A stretch of 64,000 nucleotides of DNA from VRUE01 sp963712595 (lineage in GTDB: Bacteria; Actinomycetota; Thermoleophilia; Solirubrobacterales; 70-9): positions 186,001 through 250,000 of the forward strand of contig CAVQIM010000003.1 in NCBI GenBank assembly GCA_963712595.1, in the 5' to 3' direction. The translations under genes and the position numbers were made by a program. Each line of letters opens with the position of its first letter. Within the stretch, counting starts at the first letter, position 1. Under the pieces are notes generated by a model. It saw nothing but the letters and a program-made list of their open reading frames with translations. It had not been told where the DNA came from and searched no databases. Positions 51,052-59,424 of the stretch are shown here, in pieces.

Positions 51052-51879
51052 TCATGTCAACCGATGGGCGACGCGCACCGCCTGCAGAGCACTGCGGTCG
51101 TGGATGCGGAGGACGTCGGCCCCGCCGCGCACGGCCAGGGCAACGGCGGCGACCGTCCCCCACTCGCGCTCGCCCGCGGGCAGGCGCTCCTCCCACGAGC
51201 CCGCCAGCACCGCGCCGATGAAGTCCTTGCGCGAGAGCGAGACGTAGAGCGGCAGGCCAAGCGCGCGCAGCTCGGGCAGACGCCGCAGGATCTCGAGGTC
51301 CTGCTCGGTGCTGAGGTCGAAGTCGAGTCCGGGGTCGATGGCGATCTGCTCCTCGCCCACCCCAAGCCTCTGGGCCAGCTCGATTCTCCCCCCCAGCCAC
51401 GACTTCAGGTGCTCGATCACGTCGCCGTACTCGCTGGCCGGCCGATCCACCCGCGGGGGCCCCTCGATGTGCATCAGGACGTAGCCGCAGCCGGTCTCGG
51501 CCACCAGCTCGAACATCTCCTCGCTGCCGCCGGAGATGTCGTTGACGGCAACGGCGCCCGCGGCCAGAGCCCGTCGCGCCACCTCGACCGAGAAGGTGTC
51601 CGCAGAGATCGGCACACCCGCCCCGGCGAGCCCTTCGACCGCCGGCACCAGCGCCGCGGCCTCGACCTCGGCGTCCACCGGCGGACCGCTGCGAGCCGCC
51701 ACCGCGCCCACGTCGAGCATGTCGAAGCCGGCCTCGACCAGGGCCAACCCGTCCTCGACCGCCTGCTCGGGGGTGCCGCTGCGAGCTCCAGCGAACATCG
51801 AATCGGTGGTCACGTTGACGATCCCGGCTGCCAGCGGCTGGGCCAGGTCGAGGCTGCTATCGGCGAGGCGCCAGGGCAT
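51052..51879 (-). CDS. folP: Dihydropteroate synthase
   Basis: 275 residues from the ATG at 51879. AGIVNVTTDSMFAGARSGTP is the first pterin/phosphate loop (usual NVTPDSF; here T and M replace P and F), with VNDISGG, GCGYVLMHIEGPP and IDPGLDFDLS following, then SLSRKDFIG and RIHD. It joins pterin diphosphate and p-aminobenzoate. The first loop is slightly unusual, so this could be a second or diverged DHPS copy; no other folate gene lies nearby. Confidence 0.87.
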   Translation of the reverse strand: MPWRLADSSLDLAQPLAAGIVNVTTDSMFAGARSGTPEQAVEDGLALVEAGFDMLDVGAVAARSGPPVDAEVEAAALVPAVEGLAGAGVPISADTFSVEVARRALAAGAVAVNDISGGSEEMFELVAETGCGYVLMHIEGPPRVDRPASEYGDVIEHLKSWLGGRIELAQRLGVGEEQIAIDPGLDFDLSTEQDLEILRRLPELRALGLPLYVSLSRKDFIGAVLAGSWEERLPAGEREWGTVAAVALAVRGGADVLRIHDRSALQAVRVAHRLT

Positions 51880-51885
51880 CCGGCT

Positions 51886-51891
51886 ACCGTA
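51886..51891 (-). promoter_or_regulatory. Leaderless -10 element of folP
   Basis: TACGGT on the minus strand, then AGCCGG, then the ATG at 51879. The divergent HAD gene begins only 23 bases away from folP. Confidence 0.45.
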
Positions 51892-51902
51892 GCGACCCAC
51901 CG

Positions 51903-52718
51903 ATGCCGCTGAAGTGCGTCTACACCGACCTCGACGGGACCCTGCTGGGGCGGGGCAGCTCGCTCTTCCGCGACGCCGACGGCGCCTTCTCGCTGGCTCA
52001 GGCACGCGGCCTCGAGGCCTGCCATCGGGCCGGGGTCGAGGTCGTGATCATGTCCGGCCGGCGCGAGCCGCAGGTGCACGAGTGCGCTCGCCTGATGGGC
52101 CAGACCTCCTACATCTACGAGGCCGGCTGCGCCTTCGCGATCGACGGCGAGACGACGTTGATGACCGGCGAGATGGTCCCTGACGAGGAGGGCACGGTCT
52201 ACGAGAAGATCGAGCAGCGCGGCATCCCGAAGATGCTCTTCGAGCACTTCGAAGGGCGGCTCGAGTACCACGCCCCCTGGCACACGGGCCGCATCCTCTC
52301 CCACCTCTTTCGCGGCAAGGTCGACGTCGAGGAAGCCAACCGCCTGCTGCAGGCCGAGGGGCACGACGACCTGCGGCTGCTCGACAACGGTGCAATCGGC
52401 CGCGCGATGCCGGCGGTGGAGGGACCGACGCACGCCTACCACCTCGTCCCCAAGCTGGTCAGCAAGGCCAGCGCCGTCGCCGCCCATGCCCGCTCCCGTG
52501 GCTATGACCCCGCCGAGTGCATCGCGGTGGGCGACTCGGTCGAGGACCTCGAGGTCGCCGCCGCCGTGGGAACCTTCTTCGTCGTCGCCAACGGCCCAGA
52601 GCGCGACCCCGGACTACGCGCCGCGCTGGGCGGCTGGGACAACGCCACCGTCACCGAGGGCGCGATGGGCGACGGCTTCTACGAGGCCGTCGTCTCGACG
52701 CTCGTCGAGCGGCGCTGA
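51903..52718 (+). CDS. HAD-family phosphatase (Cof/MPGP-like)
   Basis: 271 residues. CVYTDLDGTLLGRG is the DxD nucleophile motif, VVIMSGRRE motif II, and CIAVGDSVEDLEVAAAVGTFFVVANGP motif IV with the Mg-binding Asp pair. The large C2-type cap lies between about 85 and 200 (MTGEMVPDEEGTVYEKIEQRG onward), as in sugar phosphatases and mannosyl-3-phosphoglycerate phosphatase. Substrate unknown. Confidence 0.87.
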   Translation: MPLKCVYTDLDGTLLGRGSSLFRDADGAFSLAQARGLEACHRAGVEVVIMSGRREPQVHECARLMGQTSYIYEAGCAFAIDGETTLMTGEMVPDEEGTVYEKIEQRGIPKMLFEHFEGRLEYHAPWHTGRILSHLFRGKVDVEEANRLLQAEGHDDLRLLDNGAIGRAMPAVEGPTHAYHLVPKLVSKASAVAAHARSRGYDPAECIAVGDSVEDLEVAAAVGTFFVVANGPERDPGLRAALGGWDNATVTEGAMGDGFYEAVVSTLVERR

Positions 52719-52770
52719 GCAATCACTAGTATCGGTTTCGGCCGACACTCGACCCCGGAAGGAGCACCAT

Positions 52771-53484
52771 TTGTCGCAGGAGACCGCGACCGTAGCCGAG
52801 CAGGAGTACCTGGAGATCATGTTCTGGCTGGAGGAGGCCGGGCTGCCGATGACAGGCGCCAACATCGCTCGCGCGATGCAGCTCTCGCCCCCCACCGTGC
52901 ACGAGATGATCGGCCGGCTCGTCGACGACGGCTACGTCGAGCGCAAGCCCGACAAGTCGCTCGATTTCACCGCCTCGGGACGGGAGCACGCCAGCCACAT
53001 CGTCCGCCGCCACCGCATGATCGAGCGCTTCCTCACCGACGTCCTCGGCATCCCCTGGGACGAGGTGCACGAGGAGGCGGAGCGGATCGAGCACGCGATG
53101 TCGCCGGTGCTGGAGGAGCGGATGCGCGCCGCGATCGGCGACGCGACCACATGCCCGCACGGCCACCCAATCGTCGAGGGCGCCCGCGAGCAGGGCTCTC
53201 TGCTCTCCGACGTCGAGCCGGGCGCCAAAGTCAACGTGCTGCGCTTCGAGAACGAGGCGGAGGAGCTGCTCCACTACCTCAAGGACGCGGGGTTGCACCC
53301 GGGCTTGGAGGGAACGGTGGAGAGCTCCGGCGAAGAGGGCGTGACGATCGCCTCTGCCGAGGGCAGCCACCAGGTCTCCCACAGCGTCGCCGAGACCGTC
53401 TCGGTGCGCGCCGACCCGGCGCCGCCCCCCCGGGCGACGATCCCCGAGCAGCTCGTCCTCTCCTCCGACCGCTACGGTCGCTGA
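52771..53484 (+). CDS. DtxR/IdeR-family metal-dependent repressor
   Basis: 237 residues from a TTG with AAGGAG six bases upstream; no ATG fits. The winged helix is EYLEIMFWLEEAGLPMTGANIARAMQLSPPTVHEMIGRL, the dimer domain HASHIVRRHRMIERFLTDVLG with VHEEAERIEHAMSP, and CPHGHPI supplies metal ligands. The tail (VNVLRFENEAEELLHYLKDA onward) is the SH3-like FeoA domain. With Fe(II) it should bind boxes like those at 62288 and 62610. Confidence 0.92.
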   Translation: MSQETATVAEQEYLEIMFWLEEAGLPMTGANIARAMQLSPPTVHEMIGRLVDDGYVERKPDKSLDFTASGREHASHIVRRHRMIERFLTDVLGIPWDEVHEEAERIEHAMSPVLEERMRAAIGDATTCPHGHPIVEGAREQGSLLSDVEPGAKVNVLRFENEAEELLHYLKDAGLHPGLEGTVESSGEEGVTIASAEGSHQVSHSVAETVSVRADPAPPPRATIPEQLVLSSDRYGR

Positions 53485-53493
53485 GCCAGCGCC

Positions 53494-54594
53494 TCAGGCG
53501 GGCGAGCCGGCGCGGACGCGCTCCAGCGCACGCGCTATACGCGCTACCCCCTCAGGGATCCGCTCCGGCGGCACGCTGGCGAAGGAGAGGCGGAGGCTGT
53601 TGGCGCCGCCGTCGATCATGAAGTCGGGGCCGGCGATGAAGGCGACGCCCTCGCCCTTGGCCTCGGCCAGCAGCGCCGTCGTGTCGGTGCCCTCCGCAAG
53701 GTCGAGCCAGAGGAAATAGCCGCCGCCGGGGACGACGAACTCGGCCTCCGGGATCTGCTCGCCCAGCGCCTCGACCAGGGCGTCGCGCCGCGCCCGCAGC
53801 GCGTCCTTGACGAACTCGATGTTGCGGTCGAGCCCGCCGGAGCGGCAGAGCTCCAGGACCACGGACTCGGCCAGCATGTTGGGCGAGATGTAGGTCTCGT
53901 TGGCCCGCTTGGCCAGCTTCGCGATCTCACCGGCAGGTCCGGCCAGGTAGCCCACACGCACCCCGGGGCTGACCGTCTTGGAGAAGGAGGAGGCGTGGAC
54001 CACGCGCTCCGCCCTGTCCATGGAGAGCATCGTCTCCAGCGCCTCGCCCTCGAAGGGAAGCTCGCGGTAGGGATCGTCCTCGAAGATCCAGAAGCCGTGC
54101 TCGGCGGCCAGCTCGACCAGCCGCACCCGCTTCTGCGCCGAGAGCGTGCAGCCGGCCGGGTTGTGGAAGTTGGGGATGACGTGGGCGAGCTTGATCGGCC
54201 CCCCGGCCAAGGCGGCTTCGAAAGCCGCGACGTCCAGCCCGTCTGCCTCCAGCGGCACCGGCACCAGCTCGACCCCGAGCCGCTGCAGCATCAACAGCGT
54301 GCGGTCGTAGGTCGGCTGCTCGACCACGACCCGATCGCCCGCCTCGAGCAGGTGCTCGAACAGCATCCACCCAGCCTCCAGCGATCCGTTGGCGACCATC
54401 ACCTGGCCGGCATCGAGGCCTCCGTGCCGCTCGGCGACCCACTCGCAGAGCCCCGGATGCCCGATCCCGGTCCCGTAGGAGAGCGCCCGTTCCCAGTCCT
54501 CGGCCAGGGCGACAGCCGCCGCCTCCTGCACAGCTTCTCTAGGCAAGATGTCGGCGCTGGGAGCACCCCGGGCAAATGAGATCGTGTCAGCCAT
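53494..54594 (-). CDS. PLP-dependent aminotransferase (class I, LysN/ARO8-like)
   Basis: 366 residues. ISFARGAPSADILP, then LSYGTGIGHPGLCEWVAERHG, then HVIPNFHNPAGCTLSAQKR (PLP-contact Asn/Pro) and VVHASSFSKTVSPGVRVGYL with the Schiff-base Lys. R in NSLRLSFASVPPERI should bind the carboxylate. Substrates in this group include 2-aminoadipate and aromatic or branched-chain amino acids. A TATACT hexamer lies nine bases before the ATG. Confidence 0.92.
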   Translation of the reverse strand: MADTISFARGAPSADILPREAVQEAAAVALAEDWERALSYGTGIGHPGLCEWVAERHGGLDAGQVMVANGSLEAGWMLFEHLLEAGDRVVVEQPTYDRTLLMLQRLGVELVPVPLEADGLDVAAFEAALAGGPIKLAHVIPNFHNPAGCTLSAQKRVRLVELAAEHGFWIFEDDPYRELPFEGEALETMLSMDRAERVVHASSFSKTVSPGVRVGYLAGPAGEIAKLAKRANETYISPNMLAESVVLELCRSGGLDRNIEFVKDALRARRDALVEALGEQIPEAEFVVPGGGYFLWLDLAEGTDTTALLAEAKGEGVAFIAGPDFMIDGGANSLRLSFASVPPERIPEGVARIARALERVRAGSPA

Positions 54595-54603
54595 CTACAT
54601 TCG

Positions 54604-54609
54604 AGTATA
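54604..54609 (-). promoter_or_regulatory. -10 element of the aminotransferase gene
   Basis: TATACT (minus strand) is close to the sigma-70 consensus; nine bases separate it from the ATG at 54594, giving a very short leader. Confidence 0.45.
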
Positions 54610-54612
54610 GGA

Positions 54613-54725
54613 AGAGGGTCTGGGTAGGGGTGGAGCGTCTTGTACTTTTTGCGGAGTTCCGCTCGGGCGCCAGCACATCGACTGCCTTCGCAAAAAGTTA
54701 AGCGGGACCCCTACCCAGACCCTCT
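54613..54725. repeat. Nested inverted repeat overlapping the sucD end
   Basis: Outer arms 54613-54631 and 54707-54725 match perfectly over 19 bp; inner arms ACTTTTTGCG (54644-54653) and CGCAAAAAGT (54689-54698) match over 10 bp. The right outer arm is the last codons and stop of sucD, so the left arm is an inverted copy of that coding end. In minus-strand RNA it would fold after sucCD and may be its terminator, followed by the aminotransferase promoter. Confidence 0.9.
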
Positions 54726-55589
54726 CAAGACTTCGACGGCGATCCTCGCCGTCTCGGTCGGGCTTTCGCCGACCCGCACGCCCTTCGCTTCGAGCGCGTC
54801 CTTCTTCGCCTGCGCGGTCCCGGAGGAGCCGGAGATGATCGCGCCGGCGTGGCCCATCTGCTTGCCGGGCGGGGCGGTGAAGCCGGCGATGTAGGCGACC
54901 ACCGGCTTGGAGATCTCGGCGGCGATGAACTCAGCGGCGCGCTCCTCGGCGTCGCCGCCGATCTCGCCGACCATCACGATCAGCTCGGTCTCGGGATCGG
55001 CCTCGTAGAGGGTGAGGATGTCGATGAAGTCGGAGCCGATGATCGGGTCGCCGCCGATGCCGACGATCGAGGAGTTGCCCTCGCCCGCCTGCTTCAGCTC
55101 GTTGCCGATCTGGTAGGTCAGCGTGCCCGACTTGGAGACGACGCCGATCTTGCCCTGGTCGAAGAACTGAGCCGGGATGATGCCGACGTTGGCCTTGCCC
55201 GGCGAGAGCACGCCGGGGCAGTTGGGCCCGATCAGCCGCACGCCGGCCTCCTTGGCCTTCCAGTAGGTCCGCAGCATGTCGAGCACGGGGATCCCCTCGG
55301 TGATCGCGATCACCGTCTGCACGCCGGACTCGATCGCCTCGTCGATCGCCGGGGCGGCGAAGCGCGCCGGCACGAAGATCATCGAGGTGTTGGCGCCCTC
55401 CTTCTCGACCGCGTCCGCGATCGAGTCGTAGATCGGCACCCCCTCGACGTCCTGACCGGCCTTGCCCGGAGTAACGCCGGCGACCAAGTCGGTGCCGTAG
55501 GCCCTGTTGCGCAAGCCGTGGAAGGAGCCCTCTCGCCCGGTCAGGCCGGAGACGACGAGCTTGGTCTCGCTGTCGACGATGATCGACAT
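54711..55589 (-). CDS. sucD: Succinyl-CoA ligase, alpha subunit
   Basis: 292 residues. VVSGLTGREGSFHGLRNRAYGT binds CoA, GPNCPGVLSPGKANVGIIP and SKSGTLTYQIGNEL are conserved, and the phosphorylated His lies in MGHAGAIISGSSGTAQAK. With SucC it makes succinate and ATP or GTP from succinyl-CoA in the TCA cycle. ATG shares one base with the sucC stop. Confidence 0.97.
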   Translation of the reverse strand: MSIIVDSETKLVVSGLTGREGSFHGLRNRAYGTDLVAGVTPGKAGQDVEGVPIYDSIADAVEKEGANTSMIFVPARFAAPAIDEAIESGVQTVIAITEGIPVLDMLRTYWKAKEAGVRLIGPNCPGVLSPGKANVGIIPAQFFDQGKIGVVSKSGTLTYQIGNELKQAGEGNSSIVGIGGDPIIGSDFIDILTLYEADPETELIVMVGEIGGDAEERAAEFIAAEISKPVVAYIAGFTAPPGKQMGHAGAIISGSSGTAQAKKDALEAKGVRVGESPTETARIAVEVLRGSG

Positions 55590-56752
55590 CAGGCGCTCCC
55601 ACCCGCGAGCTCGACCACGCGCCGGGCGGCGTCGAGCATCGTCGTCTCCTGGTGCAGGTTGGGCAGCTCCGCCTCGGCGAGGATCTTCAGCCCCTCCTCG
55701 GAGTTGGTGCCGTCGAGCCGCACCACCAGCGGCAGCTTCAGGCTCATCTGCTGCGACGCGGTGACGATGCCCTTGGCGATCTCGTCGCAGCGGGTGATGC
55801 CGCCGAAGATGTTGAAGAGGATCGCGGTGACCTTCTCGTCGGAGGTGATCACGGTGAGCGCGTCGACGATCGCCTCGGCCTTCGAGCCGCCGCCGGCGTC
55901 GAGGAAGTTGGCCGGCCTGCCGCCTGCCTGGGCGACGACGTCGAGGGTCGACATGCAGAGCCCGGCGCCGTTGGCGAGGATGCCGACGTTGCCGTCGAGC
56001 TTGACGTAGGTGAGGCCCTTCTCCTTCGCCATCGCCTCCTGTGGATCGTCGGCGGTGTCGGCGATCTCGGCCAGCTCTTGGTGGCGGAAGAGGGCGTTGC
56101 CGTCGATCGTCACCTTGGCGTCGAGGGCGACTACCTCGCGCCCGGCGGTGACGATCAGCGGGTTGACCTCGATCAGGCTCGCGTCCTCGGCGCTCGCCAC
56201 CTCGGCCAGCTTCACCAGCACGGCGGCGGCCTGGTCGCGCACGTCCTCGTCGAGCCCGGCGGCATCGACGATCGGCCGCGCCGCGGCGTCGTCGAAGGGC
56301 TGCGTCGGGTCGATGTGACGCTTGACCAGCGCCTCGGGGTCCTCCTCGGCGACCGCCTCGATGTCCATCCCGCCCTTGGCGGAGACCATCGCCAGCAGCT
56401 TCTTCTCGCCGCGGTCGAGGATCACCGAGGCGTAGTACTCGGAGGCGATATCCGATCCGCCCTCGATCCAGACCTGGTCGACCCGGAAGGGGCCCTCGCC
56501 GTGCGGCCCGACGATGTCCATGCCGAGGATCGCGTCGGCGTGGCCGCGCGCCTCCTCGACGTTCTGCGCGATCTTGATCCCGCCGGCCTTGCCGCGACCG
56601 CCGATCAGGACCTGGGCCTTGATCGCGCAGGGATAGCCGATCCGCTCCGCCGCGGCGACCGCGTCGTCCACGGTCGAGGCGACCTCGCCACTGGGCACGG
56701 CGATGCCGTGCTTGGCGAAAAGCTGCTTGCCCTGATACTCGAGGAGGTCCAT
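55589..56752 (-). CDS. sucC: Succinyl-CoA ligase, beta subunit
   Basis: 387 residues from the ATG at 56752 (MDLLEYQGKQLFAKHGIAVP), normal length. KAQVLIGGRGKAGGIK is the ATP-grasp loop; EVNPLIV, DGNVGILANGAGLCMSTLD and NIFGGITRCDEIAKGIV are SucC signatures. A longer frame up to 56839 lacks homology. Confidence 0.97.
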   Translation of the reverse strand: MDLLEYQGKQLFAKHGIAVPSGEVASTVDDAVAAAERIGYPCAIKAQVLIGGRGKAGGIKIAQNVEEARGHADAILGMDIVGPHGEGPFRVDQVWIEGGSDIASEYYASVILDRGEKKLLAMVSAKGGMDIEAVAEEDPEALVKRHIDPTQPFDDAAARPIVDAAGLDEDVRDQAAAVLVKLAEVASAEDASLIEVNPLIVTAGREVVALDAKVTIDGNALFRHQELAEIADTADDPQEAMAKEKGLTYVKLDGNVGILANGAGLCMSTLDVVAQAGGRPANFLDAGGGSKAEAIVDALTVITSDEKVTAILFNIFGGITRCDEIAKGIVTASQQMSLKLPLVVRLDGTNSEEGLKILAEAELPNLHQETTMLDAARRVVELAGGSA

Positions 56753-56854
56753 TGGGAGGGCGCCGCTCGGGCGCGGGCGGCAGCCTATCCGAGATGGAGC
56801 AGGTCGTAGCGCGCCGCCCCCCGGCGGGGCGATTGGCATAATGCGCCGCCGCCG

Positions 56855-57538
56855 ATGCCTCTACCTAGCCTCAAAACGGTCAAATGGGTGACCACCGACT
56901 GCTACGGCACCCTGATCGACTGGGAGAAAGGCATCCTCGACGCCTGCAAGAAAGAGGCGAACAAAGACGGCTTCAGCTTCGAGGAGGCCCCCTTCCTCGC
57001 CCGCTTCATGGAGGTCCAGGCCGAAATCATGGCCGGCTCCTACGAGCTCTACGCAGAGGTCCTGCGGCGCACGATCGTCAAGGTCGCCGGCGAGCTCGGC
57101 TGGGAGGTCGAGCCGTCCCGAGCCCAGTTCCTTCCCAACAGCGTCGCTTACTGGCTGCCCTTCCGCGAGGCCAACGCGGCGATGGACCGGCTCGGCAAAC
57201 GCTACGAGATCGGCATCGTCTCCAACATCGACGACAAACTGCTCGGCATCTCGCGCCGCCACCTACGCACCGAACTCGACCTCGTCGTCACCGCCCAGCA
57301 GGTGCGCAGCTACAAGCCCGACCCCGTCCACTTCAAAGAGGCGGCACGGCGGATCGGCGGCAAGAAAGGCTGGGTCCACATCGGCTGCAACTACACCAAC
57401 GACGTCGCCCCGCTGCTGAAAATGAACGTGCCGGTGATCTGGGTCAATCGCCACGGCGAGAAGCTCGAGGGCCGCAAGGCTCCCAGCGCCACCGTGAAAA
57501 CCTTCCGCGACGCGACGAAAAAGCTCGGCGCGTCCTGA
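56855..57538 (+). CDS. HAD-family hydrolase, haloacid-dehalogenase type
   Basis: 227 residues. WVTTDCYGTLIDWEKGI is motif I (DxxGT, nucleophile Asp), IGIVSNIDD motif II, SYKPDPVHF motif III (Lys), and WVHIGCNYTNDVAPLLKMNVPVIWVNR motif IV. The usual D in motif IV (GDS/DD) is partly replaced by N-Y-T-N-D. It resembles 2-haloacid dehalogenases and phosphatases. CATAAT lies 12 bases before the ATG. Confidence 0.85.
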   Translation: MPLPSLKTVKWVTTDCYGTLIDWEKGILDACKKEANKDGFSFEEAPFLARFMEVQAEIMAGSYELYAEVLRRTIVKVAGELGWEVEPSRAQFLPNSVAYWLPFREANAAMDRLGKRYEIGIVSNIDDKLLGISRRHLRTELDLVVTAQQVRSYKPDPVHFKEAARRIGGKKGWVHIGCNYTNDVAPLLKMNVPVIWVNRHGEKLEGRKAPSATVKTFRDATKKLGAS

Positions 57539-57612
57539 ACGATCTCTAGCGTTTCGCAACTTCGGCGCGTGTGGCCGGTTCGACCCTTTAGGTCGGCAGC
57601 CGTCAGCTATCC

Positions 57613-59421
57613 ATGTATCGACTGAGACAAAGCGGGGCATCGCGCAGCATGCGCCTGGCCGCGGCAGCGGGCCTGCTGGCGTTCCTCTGCCTGCTCGCCG
57701 GGGGCGGGCGCTCCTTCCAGGCCGCCGCGGCCGTCGCGCAGGCGCCTAGCTTCCTCGTGATCCAGACCGACGACCAGACCCTGGACGAGCTCTACGCCAC
57801 CTTCGGCCACGAACCGGCTCTGCAGGCGATGCCGAACACGCTCAACCTGATCGCCAAGCGCGGGATGACGTTCAACAACTACTACGTCTCCTACCCGCTC
57901 TGCTGCCCCTCGCGCGTCAGCCTGCTGACCGGCCGCTACGCCCACAACCACAACGACCGGGGCAACGTCCCGCCCAACGGCGGCTACACCGGCTTCAGCT
58001 TCCGCGGGGCCAATAGCCACAACATCGCCACCTGGCTGCAGGGGGCCGGCTACCGCACGATCCACGTCGGCAAGTTCCTCAACGGCTACGGCGACGAACC
58101 GATCGACAACGGCACCACGGTGCCGCCGGGCTGGAGCGCCTGGCACTCGGTCCTGAACGCGGACACCCATCACTACTTCTACGGCTACACGCTCAACAAC
58201 AACGGCGTCCTCGAAGGGCCCTACGGCGACTCGGGCAGCTGGGAGACCCGCGAGTACGGCATCCGCGACGACTTCGGCTGCCCCTACGCCCCGCTCAACG
58301 GTCTCCCCTGCTTCTACCAGACCGACATGCTGACCAATATCGCCGTCAACGAGCTACACGAAACCTCGCTCGAACAGCCCTTCTACCTGCAGCTCGACTA
58401 CACGGCACCGCACGGCGACTTCCGCCACCCAGCAGGCCCCGAGCCGGCGCCCCGAGAGTACGACTGGTTCAAGGGCGCGCCGCTGCCGCACAACCGCTCT
58501 GAGGGCTTCGGCGAGGGCAACGTCGCCGACAAGCCGCGCTTCATCCGCGACGCTCCCTACCTCTCGCTCGCCGACATCCACACCTACCGCGTCTACTACA
58601 ACAAGGCGCTCGAGTCGCTGCGCGCCATCGACGACGGGATCAAGGTGCTGATGGACACGCTGGGCTCACAGCACCGCCTGCGCAACACCTACGTCATCTT
58701 CACCTCGGACAACGGCTTCTTCTTCGGCGAGCACCGGCTGATCGGCGGCAAGTTCCTCGCCTACGAGCCCGCGACCCACCTCCCCTTCCTGATCCGCGGC
58801 CCGCACATTCGGGCCGACACGGAATCCGGCGAGCTGGTCTCCAACATCGACGTTGCCCCCACCGTGCTCGAACTCGCCGGTGTCGAAGCCGACAAGAGCG
58901 TCGACGGGCGCTCGATGGGACCGTTCCTGCACGACCCCGAGCTGCGCAGCACCCGCCCGATCCTCTTCGAGTCCTTCGTCGAGACCTCCGACGTGCAGGA
59001 GGCCGGCGCGATCGCCGAACCCGGCGATCAGAGCGGCCGCACGACTCCCAGACGGCGCCCGAACGGCGCCACCGCCTCGATCCTGGCGCCGCCGAAGGAT
59101 TACGAGGGAATCCGCCTCGGCCCCTACAAGTACATCGCCTGGCCGGACGGCGAGAAGGAGCTCTACGACCTCGAAAAGGACCCGTACGAGCTCAACAACC
59201 TCGTCCGCATCCCCGACTACTTCCCGATCCGCAACTTCCTCCACCGCCAGCTGCTGGAACACCTGGAGGACTGCGTGGGACGAACCTGCCGCGAAGAACT
59301 TCCGCCGATTCCGCCGACCCGCCGCGAACGCCAGGAGGAAATTCGCGTGAGGGAAAAGGAACGGCGGGAAAAACAGCGGGAAAAACAGCAGCAGCAAAAC
59401 TCCAAACAGCAGAAACGCTGA
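57613..59421 (+). CDS. Secreted sulfatase
   Basis: 602 residues; an ATG at 57649 (MRLAAAAGLLAFLCLLAGGG) would also start right at the signal peptide. FLVIQTDDQTLDEL gives the metal-binding aspartates. C97 in YPLCCPSRVSLLTGRYAHNH is the formylglycine site (CxPSR), needing an FGly-generating enzyme. Later motifs are YRTIHVGKFLNGYG, FTSDNGFFFGEHRLIGGKF and GPYKYIAWPDGEKELYDLEKDP. The last 40 residues are a Arg/Glu/Gln-rich helix, an unusual tail. It removes sulfate esters from an outside substrate. Confidence 0.93.
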   Translation: MYRLRQSGASRSMRLAAAAGLLAFLCLLAGGGRSFQAAAAVAQAPSFLVIQTDDQTLDELYATFGHEPALQAMPNTLNLIAKRGMTFNNYYVSYPLCCPSRVSLLTGRYAHNHNDRGNVPPNGGYTGFSFRGANSHNIATWLQGAGYRTIHVGKFLNGYGDEPIDNGTTVPPGWSAWHSVLNADTHHYFYGYTLNNNGVLEGPYGDSGSWETREYGIRDDFGCPYAPLNGLPCFYQTDMLTNIAVNELHETSLEQPFYLQLDYTAPHGDFRHPAGPEPAPREYDWFKGAPLPHNRSEGFGEGNVADKPRFIRDAPYLSLADIHTYRVYYNKALESLRAIDDGIKVLMDTLGSQHRLRNTYVIFTSDNGFFFGEHRLIGGKFLAYEPATHLPFLIRGPHIRADTESGELVSNIDVAPTVLELAGVEADKSVDGRSMGPFLHDPELRSTRPILFESFVETSDVQEAGAIAEPGDQSGRTTPRRRPNGATASILAPPKDYEGIRLGPYKYIAWPDGEKELYDLEKDPYELNNLVRIPDYFPIRNFLHRQLLEHLEDCVGRTCREELPPIPPTRRERQEEIRVREKERREKQREKQQQQNSKQQKR

Positions 59422-59424
59422 GCG

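Noticed and set aside
59192..59424. C-terminal extension of the carboxylase alpha subunit
   Set aside because: The 80-odd residues after V576 are low-complexity antisense of the sulfatase; a one-base shift restores the normal end.
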